Shown: positions 1 to 6,324, counted from the first letter of the stretch. The stretch is DNA of 64,000 nucleotides from Clostridium_AD sp050717635 (GCF_050717635.1 NZ_JBOITO010000040.1:1-64000), one strand, 5' to 3'. The notes: generated by a model not told the origin, from the letters alone. Translations and numbers: made by a program.

Positions 1-69
1 ATTGGATTAACAACTATCCCAGAAGGATTTTTAACGGTTTATCTGCTAATATGATGGAACAGAAAACCT

Positions 70-933
70 TTACAGCTTAACATTATTTTTTCTTGAAATT
101 TTCGGACATTTTATATTGCAATCTACAGCTGATGCTACAATATCATCATCTTTTTTTAAATAAGAAGCATAGTTTTGAATAATCCCCATACCAAGTGACA
201 ACGTAAAGAAAATTTGACCTGCTGCTGCAAGAGCTCCTTTAAAACTTAAATCTGCCCATCTTGGAGTCCAAAGGTAATTAAGACCCTTGATAGCTGACCA
301 ATCTGGATTAACTGGTGATCCTATAGTTAACGCTTTATAAATTAACACAAATCCAAATATATAAAGAGCAGGCATCATTAATTTTGCCCAAGATTCTATG
401 CCCTTTTGAATTCCTCTTGTAACTGCTAGTGCTAAACAGGATAAACTAATGATCCAGAAAGTAAATACATAAACAGGATTTTGTATATAGTTCACAAAAA
501 ACTCTCCTGTGCTTACAGCCATATCTGAGTATCCACCAGTGGCAGATAGAACAGCATAGCCCAGGGTCCACCCTATTATGTGATTATAATATGAATTTAC
601 GAGTAATGTGACTCCAATAACTAACATTCCACATATAGAACCTAGTATGATTGCTTTTTTAGGTTTAATCTTGTCCCTTGATTGAATATAAATCATAAAT
701 CCTACAGTACCATGTCCATATCTTCCACCGAGTCTTCCCATCATCCATTCTACTAGCATTAGTGGAACTCCGATTAAAAGAAGGGCTAGTACATAAGGAA
801 TCATGAATGCTCCGCCGCCATTTTTTGCAGCTTGATATGGAAATCTCCAAAAGTTTCCAAGACCAATTGAATTTCCCGCCATTGCTAAAATAAGTCCAAT
901 TTTCGAACCCCAGTTTTCTCGTTTCTCAACCAT
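70..933 (-). pseudogene. truncated sodium-dependent (NSS/SNF family) symporter
   Basis: A 287-residue protein matching the N-terminal half of neurotransmitter:sodium symporters, which import amino acids or related solutes with Na+ across the membrane. The TM1 signature GNSIGLGNFWRFPY is at residues 20-33 and the TM6-type stretch FFTLSLGMGIIQNYASY at about 243-259. Prokaryotic members are usually about 440-500 residues with 11-12 helices. Here recognisable homology stops just after TM6, and an unrelated basic tail of about 20 residues precedes the stop. No NSS sequence is visible in the remaining 69 bases in any frame. The start is ATG at 933, about 7 nt after GGGGGC; an in-frame ATG further upstream lacks a good RBS. 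It is most likely a decayed gene, although the window edge prevents seeing what disrupted it. Confidence 0.75.
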
Positions 934-1030
934 TATTAGCCCCCTTTTTATTTGAATTTTAAAAACCAATTATATATAATATATTAATTTTTTTAAAATA
1001 TATTACAAATTAAATTTGCTTTAATCTGTG

Positions 1031-1059
1031 TATTCATGATGCAACAAATATGCTATAAT
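1031..1059 (+). promoter_or_regulatory. sigma-A-like promoter of the LapA-domain gene
   Basis: An extended -10 element TGCTATAAT (TATAAT at 1054-1059) lies 17 nt after a weak -35 TATTCA at 1031-1036. It sits about 40 nt before the start codon at 1098. The -10 is a consensus match; the -35 is poor, so the TG extension is probably important. Confidence 0.55.
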
Positions 1060-1097
1060 TTAGTAAATAAAATAATTAACTAAGGAGGTAATGTTTT

Positions 1098-1514
1098 ATG
1101 AGAATTGGTTTTATACTTTCTTTAATTTTTGCTATTATAGTAACACTATTCGGTATTCAAAATGCCTCAATTACTACAATTAATTTCTTATCAGCAAAAT
1201 TTGATGTGTCATTGTCTCTTGTAATCTTTATATCTGCAATTATAGGTGCTATAATTGTGACTTTGTTGGGTTTACAAAAAGAATTTGTATTAAGTCGTGG
1301 TAATAAGAGGTTAACAAAAAAGGCTAATAATTTTGAAGAAGAAATTGAAACCATTAAAAGTGAAAACACTGATTTAAAGGTTGAAAATGAAACTTATAAA
1401 AATAAAATAGAGCTATTAGAAGCTAATAATAAAATTTCAACTGATGAAATAAGTACGCTAAATGTTGAAATCAAACGACTTAATGATAATCCTAAAGACG
1501 AAATAATTCTTTAA
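1098..1514 (+). CDS. LapA-domain (DUF1049) membrane protein with coiled-coil tail
   Basis: A 138-residue protein with two hydrophobic segments (about residues 3-22 and 38-60) separated by a short loop containing QNAS. This is the typical LapA/DUF1049 arrangement. A charged heptad-like coiled coil (about 72-130) then faces the cytoplasm. The family is linked to envelope assembly in Gram-negatives; its role in Firmicutes is unclear. The start is set by AGGAGGT 7 nt before ATG. It is the only plus-strand gene in the first 35 kb, is transcribed away from the symporter remnant, and ends in a strong hairpin. Family assignment is good, function unknown. Confidence 0.8.
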   Translation: MRIGFILSLIFAIIVTLFGIQNASITTINFLSAKFDVSLSLVIFISAIIGAIIVTLLGLQKEFVLSRGNKRLTKKANNFEEEIETIKSENTDLKVENETYKNKIELLEANNKISTDEISTLNVEIKRLNDNPKDEIIL

Positions 1515-1535
1515 TGCATGTCAAATCCTAGCAAT

Positions 1536-1590
1536 ACAAAAATGAGCAGTAGTAGCTATTTATAGCTACTACTGCTCATTTTTGTATTTT
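1536..1590. terminator. bidirectional rho-independent terminator
   Basis: A near-perfect inverted repeat with arms 1536-1559 and 1562-1585, flanked by A and T runs, can terminate the LapA-domain gene on the plus strand and the coiled-coil gene on the minus strand. Its GAGCAGTAGTAGCTAT arm resembles sequences just after the two 139-residue array genes near 2070-2105 and 5640-5680. Confidence 0.85.
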
Positions 1591-1649
1591 ACCATCTGTT
1601 TTTCTATTCTAAACTTACTAATTAAAAAATATCATTAACAATATATTAA

Positions 1650-1952
1650 TTACTTTATAGCCTTTAATTTAGCAATATCTGACCAATTATTGGCTGTGAT
1701 AATTTCCACACTACTCATGTCTTTTCTCATACTCTTAACTTCACCTTTAATTTCTGCAACATCATGCTTCATATTTTCTTGTTCAGCTGCTATAACATCA
1801 GTCTTATGCTCCAAAGCTCTCAATATTTGAGTATGTTCATTCTGTGTGGTTTTAATTGAGTTCATCTCTCCATGCATGGAGTTCATATCCACTTTCATTT
1901 CTTTCATATCACTTTGCATTGCTTTTAGAATATCTAATATTTCCTTATCCAT
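1650..1952 (-). CDS. small coiled-coil protein, function unknown
   Basis: A 100-residue hydrophilic protein made almost entirely of heptad-like repeats rich in M, K, E and I (residues about 1-85), with no signal peptide or membrane segment. Such proteins are frequent in Clostridium and often lack an assigned function. The RBS TAGGTGGTGG precedes ATG at 1952. A TATAAT-like element and the palindrome at 2044-2058 lie upstream. Its position beside the YjfB-like array suggests, but does not show, a link to motility. Confidence 0.6.
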   Translation of the reverse strand: MDKEILDILKAMQSDMKEMKVDMNSMHGEMNSIKTTQNEHTQILRALEHKTDVIAAEQENMKHDVAEIKGEVKSMRKDMSSVEIITANNWSDIAKLKAIK

Positions 1953-2043
1953 AAATCCACCACCTAAGTGTTTTCTTTTATTATATCATATCACAACTGT
2001 GGTTGAAATCATAAATATATTTTAACCACAACTTCCAAAATTT

Positions 2044-2058
2044 ACACCCCTGGGGTGT
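2044..2058. repeat. 15-nt palindrome ACACCCC-T-GGGGTGT
   Basis: A perfect inverted repeat with 7-nt arms. On the minus strand it is followed directly by TAAATTTTGGAAG, similar to the sequence after the palindromes at 2823-2835 and 3707-3719, which belong to clear sigma-28 promoters. Here the -10 position reads AAAT instead of GATA, so the promoter half is degenerate. Confidence 0.6.
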
Positions 2059-2104
2059 CTTCCAACAAAATGAGCATCAGCAGCTATTCTATAGTCACTA
2101 ATGC

Positions 2105-2524
2105 TCACTCTAATTTTTCGCCGTCTTTTGTTCTTCTGCTATCACTATCTATTGCACTAACCTGTGCCGCTAACTTGTCTAACCTATGATTCAAATTTCT
2201 AAGTTGTAGCGGAGTGACAACAGCTTGCTTACCTTGTTCAGCTATCTCTCTCATTTGTAGCAGCTTTACTTCTTTGAGGTTAAGAAGAATCTGTTTCTCC
2301 TTTGCCCACTTTATTTCCTGTTGCAGCTTTCTATGTAGTTCTTCTTTTTTATCCATTTGATTATCTGCAATTGCATCTAATTTCTGTCCTAGGTTAGAGT
2401 CTATTGCAACATTGCGTATCCTTTCTATATTTGGATTAGCATTTTCTTTCTGTAAATCCATAGGCGACTTTATTTCTACTATATCAGCACGTTGTTGAAC
2501 CTTTGATAGTGCTGCTATATCCAT
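2105..2524 (-). CDS. YjfB-like N-terminus fused to helical MREIA-type domain
   Basis: A 139-residue protein. Residues 1-53 resemble YjfB-like putative motility proteins: MDIAALS at the start and NVAIDSNLGQKLDAIA near 38-53, matching the ends of the small proteins at 3275-3454 and 6130-6309. Residues about 60-139 form a charged alpha-helical domain with VKLLQMREIAEQ, found separately in the 79-residue proteins at 3033-3272 and 3917-4156. It is about 80% identical to the protein at 5678-6097. The start is ATG at 2524 after GGGGTAATCAT. It probably shares a transcript with the frameshifted YjfB-like gene upstream and the sigma-28-like promoter at 2797-2822. Function unknown. Confidence 0.7.
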   Translation of the reverse strand: MDIAALSKVQQRADIVEIKSPMDLQKENANPNIERIRNVAIDSNLGQKLDAIADNQMDKKEELHRKLQQEIKWAKEKQILLNLKEVKLLQMREIAEQGKQAVVTPLQLRNLNHRLDKLAAQVSAIDSDSRRTKDGEKLE

Positions 2525-2569
2525 ATGATTACCCCCTATTTACTTTTTTTCTTAGTTCTCTATCTATTT

Positions 2570-2742
2570 CTATGCAATAGTATCCAAGTTCTGTCCTACA
2601 TTAGTGTCTACTGCAACATTATTTCAGTAATCTGAGTAACATTTTCCTTTCCAACATTCATAGCCATCTTCATTACTGCAATGCCAGCTGATTGTTGCAC
2701 TCTAGATTGACTCATTATCATTGATAATGCCCCTATGTCCAT
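2570..2742 (-). pseudogene. YjfB-like putative motility protein, frameshifted
   Basis: From ATG at 2742 (RBS GGGAGGT) the frame encodes MDIGALSMIMSQSRVQQSAG and continues as a YjfB-like protein for 42 residues, then meets a stop at 2608. Intact paralogues read EIMKNVAVD at this point. Here 7 nt are missing between two AATG tetranucleotides, which shifts the frame. The original ending (GQNLDTIA, stop at 2570-2572) is still readable in another frame. The 44-residue product may still be made, because the conserved N-terminal helix is intact. The intact 59-residue forms are at 3275-3454 and 6130-6309. Confidence 0.75.
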
Positions 2743-2796
2743 TATATTACCTCCCGTTTGATCTTAAAAATAGAAATAATTCACTCTTTAATTTTG

Positions 2797-2822
2797 TATC
2801 TAATTGTAATTTCCAAATTTTA
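2797..2822 (-). promoter_or_regulatory. sigma-28 (SigD/FliA)-type promoter P1
   Basis: On the minus strand TAAA (2822-2819) and GATA (2800-2797) are exactly 18 nt apart, giving TAAAATTT-N11-TTAGATAC, a good fit to the motility sigma consensus TAAA-N15-GCCGATAA. The spacing equals that at the flagellin and flgM promoters here. The palindrome CACCCCTGGGGTG (2823-2835) abuts its -35. It would drive the YjfB-like gene at 2742 with a leader of about 50 nt. Confidence 0.7.
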
Positions 2823-2859
2823 CACCCCTGGGGTGCTTGCGAAGGCTTGCCAGAGCTTG

Positions 2860-2973
2860 CTAATCATTATTTCCCATTATATCAGTCCGCGTAGCCGTAT
2901 TCATCCCTACTGTATTAGGATATTGTTGAACTTTAGGTTGACTCACTTCCATTAATAGTGATGCTATATCCAC
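2860..2973 (-). CDS. short YjfB-like protein with GTG start
   Basis: A 37-residue frame beginning GTG-GAT-ATA (MDIASLLMEVSQ), which matches the MDIxAL(S) start of the family and then diverges. The RBS AGGTGG lies 7 nt upstream. An overlapping ATG two bases upstream opens only a three-codon frame, so the GTG is preferred. It lacks the NVAVDxxxGQxLD ending and may be a decaying paralogue. It lies 59 nt after the 79-residue gene and just before the palindrome/promoter. The duplicate at 3744-3857 is identical. Confidence 0.45.
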   Translation of the reverse strand: MDIASLLMEVSQPKVQQYPNTVGMNTATRTDIMGNND

Positions 2974-3032
2974 ATGATTACCACCTATCTATTTTATTGA
3001 GTTTATTATGTTATTTCTATAGCCACTGATAC

Positions 3033-3272
3033 TTATTCAACTATTCTTTCACTTTCTATATTTTTACTTTCCTCATCTATTGCATTCACCTTTGATGCTA
3101 GATTGTTTAACTTAGTATTTAAAACTTCTATTTCCATAACACTCAAATTCTCATCTTTTGCCTGCTGCGCTATTTCTCTCATTTGAAGTAACTTCACTTC
3201 CATGATTCCTAGCATATTATGTCTGTAATTTACCCTGTTTAATTCCATCATTAGTTCTTCTCTTTCACCCAT
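3033..3272 (-). CDS. stand-alone helical MREIA-domain protein
   Basis: A 79-residue, highly charged, predicted all-helical protein starting MGEREELMMEL and containing KLLQMREIAQQ and a KVNAIDEES ending. It aligns over its full length with the C-terminal half of the 139-residue proteins at 2105-2524 and 5678-6097. ATG at 3272 comes 2 nt after the stop of the YjfB-like gene, so translation is probably coupled; a TTG at 3284 could add four residues. Two domains fused elsewhere in the array are therefore separate genes here. Function unknown; identical copy at 3917-4156. Confidence 0.65.
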   Translation of the reverse strand: MGEREELMMELNRVNYRHNMLGIMEVKLLQMREIAQQAKDENLSVMEIEVLNTKLNNLASKVNAIDEESKNIESERIVE

Positions 3273-3274
3273 AC

Positions 3275-3454
3275 CTATGCCCAAGTATCCAAGTTCTGTC
3301 CTACACTAGGGTCTACTGCAACATTCTTCATTATTTCTGTCATCTGAGCAGCAGATTCTTTTCCAGTATCCATTGCCATCTTCATTACCGCTACTCCAGC
3401 TGATTGGTGCACTCTTGACTGACTCATTATCATTGATAGTGCTCCTATATCCAT
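3275..3454 (-). CDS. YjfB-like putative motility protein
   Basis: A 59-residue protein beginning MDIGALSMIMSQSRV and ending VGQNLDTWA, the pattern of the small YjfB family, whose B. subtilis member I recall as SigD-controlled. A strong RBS GGGAGGT precedes ATG at 3454. No membrane segment; amphipathic Met-rich helices. The nearest upstream box (TAAA at 3536-3533) has a 2-nt longer spacer and CATA instead of GATA, so its local promoter looks inactive. Transcription may come instead from the intact duplicated promoter at 3681-3706. The helical partner gene follows 2 nt downstream. Confidence 0.7.
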   Translation of the reverse strand: MDIGALSMIMSQSRVHQSAGVAVMKMAMDTGKESAAQMTEIMKNVAVDPSVGQNLDTWA

Positions 3455-3612
3455 TTTATTACCTCCCTTTTGATCTGATAAATAAAAATAAATTACTCTT
3501 TAATTTTGTATGCAATTGTATGATTTCCAAATTTTACACCACTGGGTACTTGGCGGACCATCGGGACGCCTTGCTATATTCCCATATACTAGGTGGCTGA
3601 CACGACCCCCTT

Positions 3613-3650
3613 CCAATAAATGTATGAAGCGTAGCGAATACGTTTATTGG
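3613..3650. repeat. inverted repeat with 13-nt arms (copy 1)
   Basis: Arms CCAATAAATGTAT (3613-3625) and ATACGTTTATTGG (3638-3650) pair at 12 of 13 positions around a 12-nt loop. It lies at the end of the 884-bp unit next to the junction; an identical copy is at 4497-4534. It has no T run, so it is not a standard terminator. It could be a recombination end or an RNA structure. Confidence 0.6.
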
Positions 3651-3680
3651 TTGCTAGAAATAATTCACTCTTTAATTTTG

Positions 3681-3706
3681 TATCTAATTGTAATTTCCAA
3701 ATTTTA
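3681..3706 (-). promoter_or_regulatory. sigma-28-type promoter P2 (duplicated)
   Basis: Exact copy of P1: TAAA at 3706-3703 and GATA at 3684-3681 with an 18-nt spacer, next to the palindrome at 3707-3719. The duplication placed it about 230 nt upstream of the YjfB-like gene at 3454, with the hairpin 3613-3650 in between. Confidence 0.65.
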
Positions 3707-3743
3707 CACCCCTGGGGTGCTTGCGAAGGCTTGCCAGAGCTTG

Positions 3744-3857
3744 CTAATCATTATTTCCCATTATATCAGTCCGCGTAGCCGTATTCATCCCTACTGTATT
3801 AGGATATTGTTGAACTTTAGGTTGACTCACTTCCATTAATAGTGATGCTATATCCAC
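3744..3857 (-). CDS. short YjfB-like protein with GTG start (duplicate)
   Basis: Identical to the 37-residue frame at 2860-2973 because it lies in the second 884-bp unit. Same GTG start, RBS AGGTGG and missing C-terminal motif. Probably a remnant carried by the duplication. Confidence 0.45.
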   Translation of the reverse strand: MDIASLLMEVSQPKVQQYPNTVGMNTATRTDIMGNND

Positions 3858-3916
3858 ATGATTACCACCTATCTATTTTATTGAGTTTATTATGTTATTT
3901 CTATAGCCACTGATAC

Positions 3917-4156
3917 TTATTCAACTATTCTTTCACTTTCTATATTTTTACTTTCCTCATCTATTGCATTCACCTTTGATGCTAGATTGTTTAACTTAGT
4001 ATTTAAAACTTCTATTTCCATAACACTCAAATTCTCATCTTTTGCCTGCTGCGCTATTTCTCTCATTTGAAGTAACTTCACTTCCATGATTCCTAGCATA
4101 TTATGTCTGTAATTTACCCTGTTTAATTCCATCATTAGTTCTTCTCTTTCACCCAT
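3917..4156 (-). CDS. stand-alone helical MREIA-domain protein (duplicate)
   Basis: Identical to the 79-residue protein at 3033-3272: charged, all-helical, equivalent to the C-terminal half of the 139-residue fusion proteins. It starts 2 nt after the YjfB-like stop at 4159. The lack of any substitution between copies, including in non-coding sequence, means the duplication is too recent for selection to be read from it. Confidence 0.65.
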   Translation of the reverse strand: MGEREELMMELNRVNYRHNMLGIMEVKLLQMREIAQQAKDENLSVMEIEVLNTKLNNLASKVNAIDEESKNIESERIVE

Positions 4157-4158
4157 AC

Positions 4159-4338
4159 CTATGCCCAAGTATCCAAGTTCTGTCCTACACTAGGGTCTAC
4201 TGCAACATTCTTCATTATTTCTGTCATCTGAGCAGCAGATTCTTTTCCAGTATCCATTGCCATCTTCATTACCGCTACTCCAGCTGATTGGTGCACTCTT
4301 GACTGACTCATTATCATTGATAGTGCTCCTATATCCAT
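4159..4338 (-). CDS. YjfB-like putative motility protein (duplicate)
   Basis: Identical to the 59-residue protein at 3275-3454, starting at ATG 4338 with RBS GGGAGGT. Upstream lie only the degenerate promoter box (TAAA at 4420-4417 without GATA at N18), the inverted repeat 4497-4534 and the truncated recombinase. Unlike its twin it has no intact sigma-28-like promoter between it and unrelated sequence, so expression would depend on read-through. Confidence 0.7.
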   Translation of the reverse strand: MDIGALSMIMSQSRVHQSAGVAVMKMAMDTGKESAAQMTEIMKNVAVDPSVGQNLDTWA

Positions 4339-4496
4339 TTTATTACCTCCCTTTTGATCTGATAAATAAAAATAAATTACTCTTTAATTTTGTATGCAAT
4401 TGTATGATTTCCAAATTTTACACCACTGGGTACTTGGCGGACCATCGGGACGCCTTGCTATATTCCCATATACTAGGTGGCTGACACGACCCCCTT

Positions 4497-4534
4497 CCAA
4501 TAAATGTATGAAGCGTAGCGAATACGTTTATTGG
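4497..4534. repeat. inverted repeat with 13-nt arms (copy 2)
   Basis: Exact copy of 3613-3650. It overlaps the stop codon of the truncated recombinase frame and marks the outer edge of the duplicated segment. Confidence 0.6.
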
Positions 4535-4818
4535 TTGCTAATTAGAAACTGATTGAATGATTGCAGACTATTTAGTTTCTTATTGATGGTGTTGATTTCA
4601 TAGTTACTTTGTACAAGTTCACTCTTATAGGAAGTTATGTGAAATCTCTTCATATTTCCTGTGAAAATGTTGCCCTTAGACTCCAACCATTCAAGAAAGG
4701 CTCTAATATCTCCTGTATAGCTCTCTACTGTTTTAGGTGCCTTACCATCTGCAACTAATGATTCCTCAAAGCTAGATACTATTTTTTCAGCTACTATTTC
4801 AGTGTGATTATCATTCAT
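4528..4818 (-). pseudogene. tyrosine recombinase/integrase, N-terminal fragment
   Basis: A 96-residue frame matching the N-terminal SAM-like core-binding domain of phage/transposon integrases: KAPKTVESYTGDIRAFLEWL near residues 27-46, and a helix ending SLQSFNQFLISNQ. The catalytic domain with its R, H-x-x-R and Tyr residues (normally another 180 or so residues) is absent. The frame runs into the 884-bp repeat at 4540 and stops within it. Its start overlaps the end of the gene at 4811-5176 by 8 nt, so the two were an operon. Inference: an integrative element lost its 3' part in the rearrangement that built the array. Confidence 0.75.
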
Positions 4819-5176
4819 GGCTATTTCCCATGTACTTCAGTAGTTCTTTAGGTGTTAGACTTAGTAGTATTATGAGACTTATACTATAGTCACTGCTCAG
4901 AAGCATTAGGGAATTGGTATAGCTGTCTCCATTTTCACAAGATATTAGCTCAACATACTCTGGTAATGTATATCCAAAATCTATTAGTTTCTTTATAGTT
5001 TCCACATCTTCTGGAACCTCTGCTATTAGTATATAGCCTCCTAGGTCATGGTCTATATTCCTTGTTTCTCCGTAGTTATCTTCAAGAATAGTTGTAATCT
5101 CCATCGCTTTTACTACTACTTCTACTGGTAGATTTGGTATAGTTATTACTTCTCTTTTATGAGCTATCTTTATCAT
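4811..5176 (-). CDS. protein of unknown function upstream of integrase fragment
   Basis: A 121-residue protein from ATG 5176, with an excellent RBS AAGGAGGA. The N-terminus MIKIAHKREVITIPNLPVEV is beta-rich, and the C-terminal third is Leu/Ser-rich with a moderately hydrophobic stretch (about 93-110). I do not recognise the family. The 8-nt overlap with the recombinase fragment indicates co-translation, so it probably came from the same mobile element as a recombination accessory or cargo protein. An upstream in-frame ATG at 5212 has no RBS. Confidence 0.55.
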   Translation of the reverse strand: MIKIAHKREVITIPNLPVEVVVKAMEITTILEDNYGETRNIDHDLGGYILIAEVPEDVETIKKLIDFGYTLPEYVELISCENGDSYTNSLMLLSSDYSISLIILLSLTPKELLKYMGNSHE

Positions 5177-5257
5177 TATTACTCCTCCTTGAATTCTATT
5201 TCTATTACTCAAGGTAATAATATATCTTTGATTTTCCAGTAGTTACAGGCACAAAAA

Positions 5258-5295
5258 AATAGCCTAAGACAGATTTTACTCCATCTTAGGCTATT
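5258..5295 (-). terminator. rho-independent terminator
   Basis: Arms AATAGCCTAAGA (5258-5269) and TCTTAGGCTATT (5284-5295) form a perfect 12-bp stem followed by T7 on the minus strand. It ends minus-strand transcription coming from the flagellin/YjfB side before the recombinase-associated genes. Confidence 0.85.
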
Positions 5296-5677
5296 ACCTT
5301 TTCACTGCATTATTTAGATTATGCAGTCAAACTTTTGTGTCTGATTTCCTGTTAACCCTTGCACTACAATAGATGTTGCTACTGTAGCCATTACACTATA
5401 TTTTTGCAGTGAATTTTCACATAGTTTTGCAGTGAACCCATCTTTCTCCCCTAGATATCGTCACTATCGACATACTACTTTTAGAGTGCCAATAGTGCTG
5501 ATATTTTAGGCTTAGTACTGTCTTTTCAGTACAATTTTCAGTCTACTTCCACACCTACTTATATTCTAGAGGGCTTTTAGAGCTGAAAACTATGCCCTCT
5601 TTGCCTTACAAAATAGGAGTATCCCTATCCACCACAACAAAATGAGCACCAGTAGCTAATCCAATAGCCACTAATGC
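5296..5677. other. gene-less stretch between array parts
   Basis: No convincing coding sequence. Short direct repeats GCAGTGAA occur near 5386 and 5415 on the plus strand. One 24-codon minus-strand frame has no RBS. The last 40 bases (AATGAGCACCAGTAGCTA with partial inverted complement) resemble the sequence after the paralogous gene end near 2070-2105. Probably remnants of the integrated element plus the end of the YjfB transcript. Confidence 0.5.
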
Positions 5678-6097
5678 TCACTCTAATTTTCTTCCGTCTT
5701 TTGTTTTTCTGCTATCACTATCTATCGCACTAACCTGCGCTGCTAACTTGTCTAGCCTATGATTCAAGTTTTTTAATTGCTCTGGAGTAACGACAACTTG
5801 CTTACCTTGTTCCGCTATCTCTCTCATTTGTAGCAGCTTTACTTCTTTGAGGTTAAGAAGAATCTCTTTCTCCTTCGCCCACTTTATTTCCCGTTGTAGC
5901 TGTTTATGTAGTTCTTCTTTTTTATCAATTTGATTATCTGCAATTACATCTAAATTCTGTCCGATATTAGGATCTATTGCATCAATATGTGTCTTTTCTT
6001 TCATTTGGTTATTGTTCTTTACCTCTGTATCCATAGCCGCTTCCGTTTTTATTATGTCAGCACGTTGTTGAACCTTTGATAGTGCTGCTATGTCCAT
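5678..6097 (-). CDS. YjfB-like N-terminus fused to helical MREIA-type domain
   Basis: A 139-residue paralogue of 2105-2524, with MDIAALSKVQQRADI at the N-terminus, DPNIGQNLDVIADNQ at about 44-58, and the helical C-terminal domain with VKLLQMREIAEQ. The most divergent part is residues 16-40, the linker replacing the middle of the YjfB-like domain. The start is ATG at 6097 after GGGGGTTATCAT, 32 nt after the stop of the 59-residue YjfB-like gene, so the pair is probably one operon. Function unknown. Confidence 0.7.
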   Translation of the reverse strand: MDIAALSKVQQRADIIKTEAAMDTEVKNNNQMKEKTHIDAIDPNIGQNLDVIADNQIDKKEELHKQLQREIKWAKEKEILLNLKEVKLLQMREIAEQGKQVVVTPEQLKNLNHRLDKLAAQVSAIDSDSRKTKDGRKLE

Positions 6098-6129
6098 ATG
6101 ATAACCCCCTATCTACTATTTTTCAATAC

Positions 6130-6309
6130 CTATGCCCTTACATCCAAGTTCTGCCCTACATTAGGGTCTACTGCAACTTTGCCCATCATTTCATTAATCT
6201 GAGTTGCTGCTTGCTTCCCAGTATCTATAGCTATCTTCATCACTGCTATACCTGCTGATTGTTGTACTCTTGATTGACTCATTATCATTGATAGTGCTCC
6301 TATGTCCAT
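6130..6309 (-). CDS. YjfB-like putative motility protein
   Basis: A 59-residue protein, MDIGALSMIMSQSRVQQSAG... ending VGQNLDVRA, with RBS GGAGGTAATCAA before ATG 6309. It is the array member nearest flagellin and probably the ancestral location: it is intact, follows the small gene at 6325-6513 by 15 nt and is followed by the fusion gene. No own sigma-28 box was found, so it may be reached by read-through past the flagellin terminator. Confidence 0.75.
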   Translation of the reverse strand: MDIGALSMIMSQSRVQQSAGIAVMKIAIDTGKQAATQINEMMGKVAVDPNVGQNLDVRA

Positions 6310-6324
6310 TTGATTACCTCCTTA

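Larger units (their letters stand above)
2771..3656. repeat. 884-bp tandem direct repeat, copy 1
   Basis: This copy recurs at a constant offset of 884 in 3655-4540, with a 2-bp TA overlap at the junction. Every stretch I compared was identical, including non-coding parts. In minus-strand order the unit holds a 13-bp-arm hairpin, a broken promoter box, a 59-residue YjfB-like gene, a 79-residue helical gene, a 37-residue truncated gene, a palindrome and an intact sigma-28-like promoter. Identity implies very recent duplication, or an assembly error. Confidence 0.9.
3655..4540. repeat. 884-bp tandem direct repeat, copy 2
   Basis: Second copy of the unit at 2771-3656. Its right end at 4540 falls inside the reading frame of a truncated tyrosine recombinase, whose last residues and stop codon come from repeat sequence. 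The boundary is therefore a real recombination junction rather than an alignment limit. Confidence 0.9.

Noticed and set aside
1..54. Plus-strand open frame at the left edge (IGLTTIPEGF...) as a transposase end
   Set aside because: Seventeen codons with no diagnostic motif; cannot be told from chance.
2758..4484. Plus-strand open frames inside the 884-bp repeats (65-109 residues)
   Set aside because: They run antisense through the YjfB-like genes and promoters, have no RBS, and only look repeated because the DNA is duplicated.
2771..4540. CRISPR-like array
   Set aside because: Only two long units without short repeats and unique spacers; it is a tandem duplication.
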